A stretch of DNA of 64,000 nt from Wuchereria bancrofti (lineage: Eukaryota > Nematoda > Chromadorea > Rhabditida > Onchocercidae): NCBI GenBank assembly GCA_005281725.1, contig SSBO01000007.1:2362402-2426401 (forward strand). Direction: 5' to 3'. Of this stretch, positions 22,587-35,124 are shown piece by piece. The stretch's first letter is position 1. Each line of letters opens with the position of its first letter. A program made the translations under genes and the position numbers. Under the pieces are notes generated by a model. That model did not search any database. It worked only from the letters and a program-made list of their open reading frames with translations, and was not told the origin of the DNA.

Positions 22587-25500
22587 TCAATTTACAATTC
22601 TTCGTGCTTTTTTCTTCTTCACCCTTACTGCTTTGAAATCTGCATCTTCAGCCCTGCAACCAGAAAATCAAGAGAGTTCCAACGATTAGTAATACTTGCG
22701 TTACAATTTCAAGTTTGCTTACCCATATCTAAATCGTTTTACGGCCTTCTTTCTCACATCTGTTAACTCGCTTGTGAACGATCTCAATTTCCGCTTCTTT
22801 CCCTCATTCGAACGGCGATCATTATTTTCGCAAACTGCTTGTAATTTTTTCCCTTTCCTTGCACGTTTTGCTGAACGCACTTGAAATTCAGCTAATCGTC
22901 GAGCTCGTAATTCTTCCTATACAGGAATAATCAGCAAAGAATTAAATTATTTGACAACTAGAAACAGGTAAGCTTCAATAATAAGGTGGGCTGCACGACA
23001 GTAAGCATAAAAAAACCATTGAGAACAGAGGTACGGTTGAGCATATTAAATTACTAACATTGAAAAGCCATGATACCGGAAGATACTACTACCCATATGA
23101 AACATTCAACTTCATAAGTTGAAAATACCAAAGCTTGTATAAACCTAGCCGCTACTGTAATATTTCACAATAATTCTCATCTTATTTTTCCTCAGTTACA
23201 GCTGTTCCCACCATACCTCATTCCTCTTCGCGAAAACTACTTCAAAGAAAAAAACTCTACCTCACTTCCATCATCGCCAGCGTCATGATTCTTACTTTTC
23301 TTCGCATCTTGAAAAGAGAAAAGGTTTTACAGAATATCGTTAAAACTTTCATTAGCCATACCCAATGTATATTTTTTCCTACTTTTTTTAGCTTTGTGAG
23401 CAGATTTGATCTCAAGTGGACTGACAGTTTAGATTGGAGAATTGAAAGCTTCTATATTAGCGCTACTAGACGATACAAATATTTCGTTTTAGAATATTAT
23501 TATGAAGCTGACAGGCATACTTTGCAGGAGCTCAAATGTAACGTATTTTACCTTTCTCATTAAGTAATGGTTTCTGCAACTTTATCCAGTGTCGTTTCTC
23601 CGTATTTCCTTCCAGTCTTGTCTTACCTCTTTGTAACTCCTCCTGCGCAAGTCGCAGAGTCCTTTCTACTTCTTCCTCTTCTTTAATCTTTTCAATACTC
23701 TCTTTTAAACTTTCAATTCTATTCTTATAAGCATCGATCACATCTGTAATGAGGAAAAGTTTTATCTCTTACGAATGGAAATAAGAATTATATTATGATA
23801 AAATTCGACGAAAAAGTCTGTATAAAGCAGAAGACTGAAAAACTGACTAGCACTTATGAGTCGCTGCTTCAAGGAACCTTCTTTATTTGAAGCTACAATT
23901 TCCTTCAGAACTTTTCGTTCACTTTCACCCACCAAAGAAATAGATCGTCCTACACGTCCTGCCCGAGCAGTTCGACCAACACGATGAATGTATTGCTTCA
24001 GTGTGGTGGGCATATCCATATTAATAACCTATTTGCAAAAACATTGTTTGCATGAATATTAGCGGCTCAATCAGTAATGGTACAATCAACAGGTGTGCTT
24101 CTTCCAAATCGCTTCGATTCCGAATTATTTCATCTTATTAAACTTAGAAAGAACGTATAGTTACCTACCTTGCGATTTTTGTAAAGAGAACTTACTGTCT
24201 TGACTCCCTCCACATCAAGTCCTCTAGCTGCGAGATCTGTCGAAACTAGCACATCAAGTTCAGCTTTTTTAAATCGAAACAGCGCCTCAACACGTTGTCT
24301 TTGTGTTAAGCCGCTGTGGAGTTGACCAACCTTAAGAAATTAAATATGATGAATCACCGTTACGTTTTGAACGTTGTAGTTTCGCCCATATATTCAGTTT
24401 AATTAAATATTCAAAATAAAAAGCAATATTCAAAACGGGTTGTGCAAATTCAGATGACCGGACTTCTTTTCGACTTTCCAGTTAATACTTACCATTATAA
24501 GACATTCAGCTGAACTTAAACAAAAAAAAAAAAAAATTTACTTAAACAAAAAATTCCAAACAACTTACTTTAGCTCCCAAAAGACCCAATATAATGTGGA
24601 GTCGCCGACAGGTTTTCTTCGTCTTCACGAATATTATTGTGTGGTCAGGAAAATTCCGTGTAACCAGACCTAAAAAATGACAAAATGACATGACAAAGAA
24701 TTTCTGGAGTAATCAAAAAAAACTGTTACCTGCTACAATACATTCTCGGTCAGCTTCATGATTCTCGCGTATACGTACGAATTCCTGCCGGAGATTTAAA
24801 GCTGTTTCCGTATTACCACTGATGAATAATTTTACAGGATTTTTTAAAGAAACAGCTGCCAATTCTTCGATCTCAAAATATTGCTCAGTTGATACCAATG
24901 AATTAAATTGTACATCAAAGTTGTAATATTAAAGAAAAGTTTTACATTGTATTGGTAAAGATTTCTGAGTTATCTGCCAAGAGCCGAACTTCATATCTTC
25001 ACCATTATTTGCCTTAGTATGATTATCGCTCTTAAGTGCCTCTATTACACAATGCATATTTATGAACAATAATTATCTGCACTTTAGCATCTGCACTGTA
25101 ATGCACTTGAGCACAAGATAATTTGCTATAAATTCAATAAATACAAAAGGTAAGGAATTCGAAACATATATACCTGATCTGTCATGGTGGCCGAAAACAG
25201 CATCGTCTGCCTATTTCGCGCACATAAATGTATAATTTCTTTCATTTGAATGGAGAAAGCTTCATCTAGCATCCGATCTGCCTCATCCAGAACCAAAATC
25301 TTCAAAAAGTAAAGATTCCCAAGATACAAGGTCCGAGAATCGTCAAAAATCCACCATACTTCCATCCGTTTCATACACTACTCCACAAAATCATATAGAA
25401 ATGAACGAAATTATCCTATATTAACTATCCAAAACTATCCTCACATTTTGGAAAGTAAAATAAATTAAAAAACAGCATTGAAAAAAGTACCTCCACATCA

Positions 25501-28500
25501 GCAAGTGAGAAATTAGGCGCATTATGTAGATGATCAATCAGCCTCCCCGGTGTAGCGATTACAATGTCGGGACGTTGTCGCAATGCCGCTTCCTGGGTTT
25601 TCAAATCCAAACCACCTTTAATGTATGTTTTAAAGAAAAGTTCCTTCAGTTCATTACTAATCATATTCATATTCCGATATCCTTTCCATGAAGCAAATAT
25701 TTTATAATTCAAAATATGGCAATATAAAATAGTCCAGTCCCTCCTTCCTCTTTCCAGCTGAGTTTATTTGTTTTGTAAAAGAAGGACGGAAAACATATTT
25801 CCATCATTTTAGAATGCAACCATTAGCTAGTAACATCGGTCTTTTACTAGCAGTGGGATTTATTTCCTCTAAACCACAAATATTATTCGCTATGAACAAA
25901 ACAAGACAATGCATCTCAAATTATGAAGGATGCTGCAATAAGGTCTAGGTAGAATCATCTATAAGACAGTGATGAAATGCTGAGCCTAAACCTGATTATC
26001 AACGTCTGTTAAAAGTGGGAAAGCATTTCATACAAACATTAGTAGAAGGGCCGGTATTAAAATTAAATTAGCGGTATTAAAAGAGTCTGATATCATGAGG
26101 AATTGATGTCTCAATAATCAGAGTTCGTAAATTCAAGAAATTACAGCTATAGGAAGAAAAATAGTGCTAATTAACAATAACTCAACTCTTTCATCTGAGT
26201 TCATTATATTCATTTTACCATTCCAATTGAGTGGAAAAAACAAGAAAGTTTGTTGGCAATTTTTTGAAATTCAATTGAAGACTGTTAAACTTATAGACAG
26301 CTTTACCTCTCGATAGCTTGCCTTAGATGTTTCGTATATACTAAATGGGACGATGACATGTCCAAATCAAGCTATATGAAAGGCATTTCAATAAGCAGGG
26401 AAGTTTTTGGTATACAGTTGGTTTGTTGCAGAATTCTAAAAAAGGAATTTTTTTTTACATATTACTGAATTAGTATCTAAAAATAACCACAATTCTTACT
26501 ACCTACTAATCTACTATTATTTCTACTTAACCGCGCACTTCCGAAAAGCAATTAGGATTGATTCCATCGAGTGTAAAACACTGCAAAAAAGAAATTTTGT
26601 GCCGACATTCTAACAGACTGTGTTACATAACTTTGAAAGAATACAGAGAAAACGACTAATTAGATACAGTTTCCTGTTTACTGCCATCTTGATTTACTGA
26701 AAAGAATCTCTAAAAATGGAGACAAACTAATTCAACTTGTAGAATTGTTCGCACGGCAGTACCAGTGGATATGATGATATTATTGGTGAAAATGGAAATA
26801 GTTGAATAATCAGAGCTGTACAATTCTAGAAACATCGAATTAAGCAATGAAAGGTTGATGAATGCTTAGGATATTAAGGCTCATTTCATAATCGGGTGCA
26901 CTTTGATGTATGTTGCTAAAGCTAAAAGTTCTTATTTTGCGTATATGCTAAATGGTATAGATGTTCTTGTCTTTCAAATTATTTATGAAAACTTTGATAG
27001 TAAAATTGAATTACTGTTTCTAAAAAACACCTAAAACTGAAAGAAATTTCTCCCGTTTCCATGGGCGACTAACCTGTTAAATCGCTAGTCGAAACCAAAA
27101 CTTGTATCGAATATTGCTTTCTAATGGGCTCTTTGTAAACAAAAATAGAAATTTTAGCAGTGTATATCAAAGCGCGGAGGATTGTGAAATGAGCTTCAGT
27201 GCCTCAAGCATTCAAAAAAAGAACTTGGAAGGAAGAATAAAGAAAGTTTTCGAAATTAAAATTCATTTATGCCACAATAGTTTAATAATAGTTAATAATA
27301 ATAATAATTAATAATAATAATTAGTAGTAATAATAGTACCACCCATCGTTTTATTAGATACAACGAAAGTGTAAGTACCAAAAAGTAAAAAAATTAACAA
27401 AAATTACGGATATCTTCCATTAAAATAACTGTAGGGTCGATAAGAATCGAAAATTTCAGATAAAATAAAAAAAATAAAGGATAAAAATATACAAACTGTT
27501 TTTGGAACATACGAAAAAAAGAGTTCGGAGAAGAAACATGATTAAAATATGATATGAGAGGACTTAAAGATATGACTGAAACTCATATAATTTCTTGTAA
27601 TTTCATTAAAGCCTTCAAACAGTATCTGTAATTTGTTATCTATCTGCCTTAAGTAATCTTCTTCTCAACTTCGGAAAAGCTTCTATTTTCTTCATTTTCT
27701 AATCGATGCCAAATTAGTCGAACGCCCACACTTCTCAACTGCCCCAATTTGAATAAAACCTGTTTCATTATACTCCTCGCCATTCGACCCGTATTCCCTA
27801 TCATCGCTTTGATGACATTCATTTCATAACTCTTGTTCCTGCTTCATCTCAGACCCTTTCTCCAGTACTCTGTAAACTTCTCTTCGATACTTACTCGTCT
27901 GTACCTGTCACTACAACAAAATTTCATCCTTGAACACAACGCCACCTCCTTGCCAACCCATTTCAACAGTACTACCACACCACTTCAGTGAAACACAGCT
28001 GCATAGCAGACCAGAAAAACGGTCCATTTCGCACATCATTACAATCTTTTTGTTCCGGTCATTCCGAATACCCCGTCCAATCCGATCTCTAACCCTTTTC
28101 TTACCAAACATCGAAAACACTTATATAATTTCACCGAACGATTGTCTATCTCATTTCAGTAGCCAACCATCCCTCCCTCTTTATGCGTCTCTATTCTCCT
28201 CTTCCATAGAATAAAACTTACTCCAAAGAAAGGAGAAATTTTGCATCTGATCTCATAAAGGACCCGTCAGTGACAACTGTAATGGAAAGAAACCAACGAA
28301 TTTTGCTCGTACTTTGTATTATTTATGGATTATGGAATATTGGTACTCAGTGGACAACAACATTACTTTCATTTCTGCAATGGGATACTATTCACGTTAG
28401 TTTGATAAACTGCAGAATATTACTTTTTTCAAAATTTTATTACAGAAATCAGTATAAGCTTGGGAAGATATAATTACATTCTAAGCAACCGTCAAAAATA

Positions 28501-31500
28501 AATAGCTGGCAAATATTTCCCAAAAAATACGCTAACAAAACGATAAAAGACACTGAAAGACTACTCAATCAGTACAATGTAAACTACTATAAAACAGTAC
28601 TGACTCTGCTGTGCAAGAAAGTCGTTAAACCTGATTTAATTTCCGTTTCGTTTATCCCACACAAAACAGCTTTTCCATGTCACGAAAGGATCATTTTCGA
28701 AGTGATTAAAATGAAAACTGGTTCGACCGAAAATCAGTTCCCAACTAATTCCTTGCTTAATTTGAAAGTACGAAATAACAAAATTTGGTAGCTTTTGACT
28801 AAGTAAAAACTATCAACTTTCCCTTACAAAAAAAGGAAATTTTTTGGAAACATACGTGAAATTTGGAATTAAATGTAACTAAAATACAGAACTTGCATAT
28901 TTTCATTAAAATTTTGAACGAGAAAAATTTTTCTCCCTTGCTGAATAAAGGAAAAATTTTTGAAGCTTGAAAAAGATAAAAAAGTTTCTGATAAATTACA
29001 ACAAAAAACAAATTTCAGGTGATGACAATAGTGGACATTGGTTATATCCAATCATTTGGAAGCTTTTGTAATGCTGTCGGTGCCCTTATAGTCGGACAGG
29101 TAAATATTCATATTTCAACAAAAAGAACACTTATTTTTTGACTTAAATACTGATAAAAGCAACTGCTGAAAAAAATATGCCATTAAAGAAGTAGTTTAGA
29201 TTGCTGACTCAACTGGACCAAAAACGATGTTTCTGTTTTCATCGGTCATTATATCTATTTATTACTCAGCACTAGCCTTTGCCAAGTGTTGGTATTCATT
29301 TTTTTTTCTGCAGGTAATTTAAAAAGCAATAAGCATACCTATTCTGATTTGAATGACAATTTTTAAACCAATTCACTTCACTCCTCCTAACTGTACATTC
29401 GGATGGTCCTGACGTGGTTTTTCTCCACGACGGCCAGAAATTGTTCCACGAGGTATAAAGTCGTGCTCAAAAATTAATTTTTCTATTTCATCAATCCTGT
29501 GAGCCAGCTCTCTTTAATAATTACAATAAAAAAGAAGCATTCAATCCCACCCACTTAGCAGAAAATATAAAAAATGAAGAATATGTAGGTCAAAATATGT
29601 CCAAAAGACTATTAATAGTAAAGCGCTGTCGTTCGTTAACACAAGAATGAAGTAAACCAGTTCAAGTCCAAATTATGAGAATGAGAACTGTATTAAAAAC
29701 TTACTTCCTATTAAGTTGCTAAGAGTGGGTTATCAACTGGATGCAACTGCTGAAATGTATTTAGCAACCATTACAACGGAACGTGAAAGAACGAGTGCTC
29801 TAATGCGGCTCACTGTACCACAGGTAGCTCAAAAAACTCTTTTTGTCACCTAAAGACCATTTGAGATACATTAAATTAGGTTGATAGATACAGGCTCGAA
29901 AACTTGAGATAATCACGAAAGGAGAGATCGGCTTGAAATATTTTGTACCTACAGCATAGCTCAGCAATAAATTCATTTCATTCCTATGTTTTTGCATTTC
30001 TGCGTTTTCCTTAAATATATATATATATATCTGCAGGCTTTGGCAATGTTACTGGGTCCGATGTTTGCATCACAATTGGCGATTAAAACCAGCCTTCGTG
30101 CATCACAGTTCATTTGTGGTATCGCCTTAACTGTAACATTAACTCCATTTATCTACTATGTTCTACCACAAACACACAATGTACCCAAGCTTGCTACTGC
30201 CCGACTACGCCCGCAGGTAGTAGTTACGTTACTAATAAAGATGAATTGAATAAGATAAATTTCAATTAAATCGGCTGCATGATTTTACATCCAATAAGTA
30301 AATGTACTGATTTCATTAAAATTATTTTCTTCCAAAATTCTCATATGCAAGAATATTAGTTTTGCTTATCTTTTAAAGTGAGACTGAGAGCTCCTTAAAT
30401 CGTTTTGTTGCAAAGATCTGTAGCGTGAACAAAATTCTATGAAACAAATATGGTCGAAGTTTTTATCTTTAGCGACCACCTTCCCTTGATGAGCAAAAAT
30501 AAATCTAGAATACTACAAATATTAGTGGACCACACTTTAATATTCAGGACTATTTGCCAATGATAAAGCATAACGTTGCTCTTCGAGAAGGTATTTTTTT
30601 GCGAGGACTGCTTATAGCAGCCTATATTTGCTACGAATTAATATCCAGGAATTTCCTTCTGCGTTCCTTTATGCAGGTTATTTTTGTCGCCATTTTAAAG
30701 TCGTGAAATCATGGCTCGTTCAAAACCTAATTTTCATATGAACTATAGAACTTATAATAAAGAGAAATATGTTACTGAACTATAATAGCTGAAAGTAAAG
30801 CAAAATTCAGAAAGAATTGAGCTGTATCTTCTGTAACACACTGAACAAAAAGAAATAAATGAAGATGGATTATTTAATAGGAAATCAGACAGAAACTTTT
30901 CAATAGTCGGTAATAAACACTAAACTAACTCAAAAATAAAATCCAGACTTAGTCTTCGAAATTTGTAAACCATAGAATTTATTAATTTTGTCAATTGTAA
31001 TTTTTCTTAGTTTCGAATTAATGCGATGAAAGAGTTTGATTCTTAAAGACTTCAGGGCCCAAATGACTCGGCTAAAGTACTTACTGTAATGGGAGCATCA
31101 TTACTAGTGGTGCAGTTCCTCCTACTACCCTACTTGCAACGACGTTTCTACCCGCGAACAGTACTAATTATTTCACTGACTGGTCTTTCCTGTGCTTATT
31201 CACTAATCAATTTCACCACAGATTTCAATCAGCTACTTGTTGTCATTGCCCTTCAGACGGCATGCTACGCTGTTGCATATGCCGAAAGCTATACGCAGAT
31301 CACGAGGTATGTAGTTGCTTTTAAAATCAGAAACAACAAGACAACATCAGTCTATAAGGAAAATCACTATAAAATCGTGATTAGTACAGTAACCAAAAGA
31401 AAAATTTTGTACTACATGAGTCTCCAATCCCATTTTCCCATGATTGCAAAAAGGTAAAAACTGTGTTTAAGAAATTATACTGATACTAATGTATCAGTAT

Positions 31501-34500
31501 AATACTAAGTCGAAAATTTGAAGCTGAATGGCAGGATATGTTCTCGCTTTTGTCCTAGTAATCATATAATCATGTAGTTTTTTCAACCATATCTTAAAAT
31601 AGCCGTAAATTAGTATTTTGTTTCTTTCATATTTTTGGTTACAGTGCAGTAGACATTACTGATTTGGGAAAAGCAACAGGACTGGCATCGGCCGCTCAAT
31701 GGATAACACACTTCATAGTTCCAATTTATACATCACATGTGGTACAGTCATGGCACTATACCTATGCATTCTACACCAGTGCGCTGCTCTCTGTCGGAGC
31801 TCTCTGTTATGTTATTCTACTCGCCAAACATTCAAATGCTCGTGTACGCTCCCTACTACCATCGATTTGCCTAGCATAGCTTATTCTATCATCTTCTACG
31901 ATGAATTATGGTTATAGAGCAAAAAAAAAAAAAAAAATTTCTCCACGTCCACTGCGAAAAAACGATACAGTTCTTGAATTTTAAACACGGAAACCTCACT
32001 GAATTTTTCACGTCTTTAATATTTAACACTGAAAATAGCAGACCCATTTAGCAGTTTTTCTGAATCAATTACTAATACTACTACTTTAGTAGTATTTATT
32101 ATTTGGAAAATATTTCTTCACTTAAACGAATGCAAGCAAAACATAGTTTGTAAACTAACATACTCTTTCTATGTTTGTGAAAAAGACGAACCTGCACACA
32201 AACATATATCGATGCTCATAAACTTCGATAGCTGACGACTAACTTGAAATGTCTGCAAGTAACTAAATTAAAATAACAAACTGCAGATTGTGTTTGACAA
32301 TTAAGTAATTAACTAAGGATTTTCACTCCGTATATCAGTTCTGGGTACATGTTCCACAAATATCATGTAAAATGAAAGATTTCTGTGCTATCAATATAAG
32401 CAAGTTTTATTCTCAGTGGCACTACGTTAGCTGAGTATACTCAGTAACACATCAACTCTTTTGATCGTCAGGTTTTCCAATAAAAAGTTTGCTCAACCAC
32501 AAGAACAGTCAAACCTGTATAGCTAATTCTCTTGTTGGCGTCAGTACAATCACTCTAGTCACTGATTTTTGCTGCGACCGATACAATAAACGCTCTAAAA
32601 CCGGTAACATGAAAGCGACTGTTTTACCAGTTCCTGTTGCAGAACATGCACACAGATCACGCCCTGCAAGTGCAAGGGGTATGCATGTGCTTTGTATTCG
32701 AGTAGGCTCAGCAAAACCGCATGCTGTTATGGCCTAAAAAAGATGAGAAGTAAATTCCCAAATGATGAAAAATTTTGACTTTATTAGGCGTTTAAAATCC
32801 AAATATTATAACTTATGTATAACAAGAGAAAATTTAAACATAAAAGTGATAAATTTCTATTTTAGAAGATGTACGATTTCAAGAAAAAACGAGGCAAAAA
32901 ATGAATTGCACTTAATACGAAAGAATGAAACATCCAAATTTAATTGAGATTCCAGAAAAGACATCCAATATGCAAATTACCTTTAGAAGCGCCCTGGAGA
33001 GATTCATTTTATCAAAACCAATAGCTGTTTCTGCGTTTAGCGCTTTACTACTAGTGACATCATCAAAAAAACTATCTGTTGCATAACATCTTTTTTTCCT
33101 TCGCTGCTTTACACGAATATTATCTGAGAATTCAAGCAACTGATAGATATTTAAATGAGGAATTAACAAGATGAAACAGTCTTCTTTTTGAATGTTCGAC
33201 GACCAACAAACGCATGTTATTACTAGAACTATTTCTGAGAAAGTGTTTTTAAAATTTTTTAGGCCTTGCTTTTTAATATTTCTTACTTATTTCATTATTC
33301 CCACCAGAATGCTAAAACATTGCTCGGAACTTTTCGCAAAATCAAAGATCCAAAAGTACCGGAAATGTTTTCCATTTCCTGCACGAGTTCAGGAATCTTC
33401 TCCAGTGACTCGGAGCCAAAAAGCTTTGCGCGTTCTCGTTCAATTTTTTCTTCCAACGTACTGCTGGTTCCTTTTTTCACATACGACTGCAGGCTTTTCA
33501 ATATATCAACTTCTGCAAAATCACAATATACTCAGAAGTTTCAGATTCAAAACTCCAAAACCAGCACATATTCCATTAAGACCTGGAACAATGAAATTAA
33601 TCTCTACATATTTCAAAATATTCTTATTTTTGTTTCCATGGATATAAGAAGAGAATGCATCATCAAAAACAAGTTAAAACAATTCCTTACAAAACTTATC
33701 CAACAAATAATAGGGTTTCAAACCATCCGAATAAATTCGTATTTATTTTGACCCAGTTTTCGAAATATTATTAGAGCTTCTTTCTATCACTTCCATAAAG
33801 GAGTTGTTTGGTGTGAGGTGATGTTTTTTGAGTGCAATTACAAACTGATGGTTTGATGACTAAGTTATACAGTGAGGAATTGGCAACAGTTCGTAACAGA
33901 AACAACACCAACATTATTCACTTAGAGAAGCCAGATGACCCCCTGAAAGGCCAGGAGAGATAACTTTGGAAGAGGGAGATGATATCATTTAACGGGGAAA
34001 GTAAACTACAATAAAACTTCGAATCAGTCTCAGCAACCTTTGTCTTCTCCACTGACACAATCGAATACGAAGCCATCAGCAAAATCTTTGTTTATCCCTT
34101 TCTGCCGCTTTTTCTTCACTTCTAATCCCTGCAACGAGCATTTCCTTGTTTTCTCAGCAAAGGAGAATATAGAAAAATTAAGATTTCACCTATAAGAAAA
34201 GAATAGTGTCTGAAAAATCGGAGAAAATCTGATAGGAAAATGAGGAAATAATAAAGAATTTTTTACGAAAGTAATCCTTCAACTGCAAAGATTTTTTAAA
34301 GACGCATTTCTTGCACCATTGGGAAGGTACTGACAGGAAATTTTCGGACTATTCCTAAGCACTTTGAGAAAGTTCATTTTTTATTGTATGAAAATATTCT
34401 TTTATGAAAATGAAAAGTAAACTGTTCCAAATAACCGATGCTACCGTCACAGATTAGATCAACGGAACCGTTATCGGAACCGATTTTATAAGCTTTGTTC

Positions 34501-34667
34501 GGAACATCACGTAGAAATTAGAAAATGAAGAATAGCTCAGAAGAGTGGTCATATGTTGCAAGGATTTAATGGAAAATGAAAAAAGTACTAGCCTCATCAA
34601 CTTCATCATCTGTTGATTCTAACACATCTACAACCTCATCGTCCACAACAGTTGGAGGATACAACAT
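22587..34667 (-). CDS. DDX27: ATP-dependent RNA helicase DDX27 (Drs1 family)
   Basis: Sixteen exons join in phase (5' to 3'): 34602-34667, 34038-34128, 33360-33512, 32981-33123, 32515-32733, 32192-32252, 25491-25615, 25174-25299, 24730-24871, 24569-24669, 24196-24330, 23854-24028, 23552-23743, 23261-23307, 22723-22916 and 22587-22653, giving about 678 aa. All DEAD-box motifs are present: Q motif GFAEPTRIQ (about 157), ATGTGKT (183), PTRELA (217), ATPGRL (265), DEAD (291), SAT (322), [10 protein letters not shown] (439) and [10 protein letters not shown] (469). Side sequences DMNLSR-like [35 protein letters not shown] and LKNPVKLF match DDX27 rather than other DEAD-box proteins. The tail is basic (KKKKARR), suiting a nucleolar protein. 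The family acts in 60S subunit and rRNA processing. The human protein is longer (796 aa), mostly at both ends. The first donor is GTTGAT after 34602 or a GC donor after 34593. The MFS gene sits antisense in intron 6. Confidence 0.95.
27282..27336 (+). repeat. AAT/ATT trinucleotide-rich microsatellite
   Basis: An imperfect run of AAT-type triplets with TTA and GTAGT interruptions lies inside the DDX27 intron. It is non-coding. Confidence 0.75.
28282..31879 (+). CDS. Major facilitator superfamily transporter, SLC22A18/ORCTL2-like (403 aa)
   Basis: Eight phase-consistent exons are 28282-28395, 29019-29099, 29200-29313, 29716-29823, 30037-30216, 30548-30676, 31056-31306 and 31645-31879. The product is short and strongly hydrophobic with the spacing of a 12-helix carrier. 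After the second helix comes [14 protein letters not shown], which fits the MFS loop 2-3 motif G(R/Q)xaDxxGxk. The following [10 protein letters not shown] region and the [13 protein letters not shown] segment near the C-terminus resemble the SLC22A18 (tetracycline-transporter-like) branch, and the length fits (human 424 aa). The substrate is unknown and the membrane not determined; SLC22A18 has been linked to organic cation transport. The ATG at 28282 follows a CAG acceptor at 28268-28270 that may receive a spliced leader. The whole gene lies antisense inside a DDX27 intron, so transcription of the two could interfere. Confidence 0.88.
29373..29511 (-). CDS. Unassigned coding-like terminal exon inside an MFS intron
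   Basis: On the minus strand an acceptor (ATTATTAAAG) opens a frame of 45 residues plus a TGA stop. It includes [20 protein letters not shown], a [12 protein letters not shown] stretch and the end GGVK. Codons show strong coding character (GAT GAA ATA GAA, CGT CGT GGA GAA), unlike the flanking AT-rich intron. It begins with a helical, charged part and ends basic. I do not recognise the protein and found no upstream exon with the needed phase (2) between here and 32.2 kb. It could be the last exon of a small nested gene, an alternative exon, or a fossil of an inserted gene copy. Confidence 0.5.
31921..31937 (+). repeat. A17 homopolymer 41 bases after the MFS stop codon
   Basis: An uninterrupted run of 17 adenines follows the MFS stop. 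The gene has introns, so this is not a processed copy; it is most likely a simple A tract in the 3' UTR or flank. Confidence 0.8.
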
Positions 34668-34678
34668 TCCCTGCAAAT
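34668..34678 (-). promoter_or_regulatory. Putative spliced-leader acceptor before DDX27
   Basis: The minus strand reads ATTTGCAG directly before GGAATG, where ATG (34667) is the helicase start. No upstream exon joins it, so it probably receives a spliced leader. This is inferred from position. Confidence 0.45.
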
Positions 34679-35124
34679 TCTTCCTGATATGATAATGATG
34701 GTAACTTATTCTGTTGCATTTTATTTACGGTAGAAAAACATCACACTCAGTACTTAAACAATGTTATATGCCAAGATTCAAGATAACACAACATTCCCTG
34801 ACTCAGTAATGCGGAACTATCTGAACTCCATCTTAGCATAATAGTGCAAGCTAAATTATACGGTCTCTTTATGCACGAAGTCATCCCAACTGATTCATTA
34901 AGTCACAACATAAATTCTCCCAGATACAATATTTCCCTGTCGCTTTCATCCATGTTCGCTGAGATTCCTGACGACAGTGATGCAACGAAGTAAGAATAAT
35001 GACATTTCACTAGTAATACTCTACTCTGCTACTTTTTTTCCTGGAGTACTAACAGATACAAATAACAAATTTATGCATTTATCATTATCTTCAGTATAAC
35101 TTCCATACACACTCTACCAGTGAA

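Larger units (their letters stand above)
25616..32191 (-). other. 6.6-kb DDX27 intron hosting an antisense gene
   Basis: This intron separates the helicase exon encoding [20 protein letters not shown] (32192-32252) from the one starting GGLDLKTQ (25615). The other introns of the gene are well under 1 kb. It holds the complete plus-strand MFS gene. The remaining parts (25.6-28.2 kb) show no phase-consistent exons on either strand. Confidence 0.85.

Noticed and set aside
27079..27118. Candidate missing DDX27 exon reading [14 protein letters not shown] on the minus strand
   Set aside because: Its phase fits, but the exon at 32192-32252 ([20 protein letters not shown]) also fits and matches the family sequence and length exactly. 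The 27.1 kb frame is therefore chance.
31921..31937. A17 tract as evidence of a retrocopied MFS gene
   Set aside because: The MFS gene has seven introns, so it was not inserted as processed mRNA.
33192..33751. Overlapping plus-strand frames of 151 and 161 aa
   Set aside because: They lie opposite the DDX27 exon 33360-33512 and its introns and show no coding character outside that shadow.
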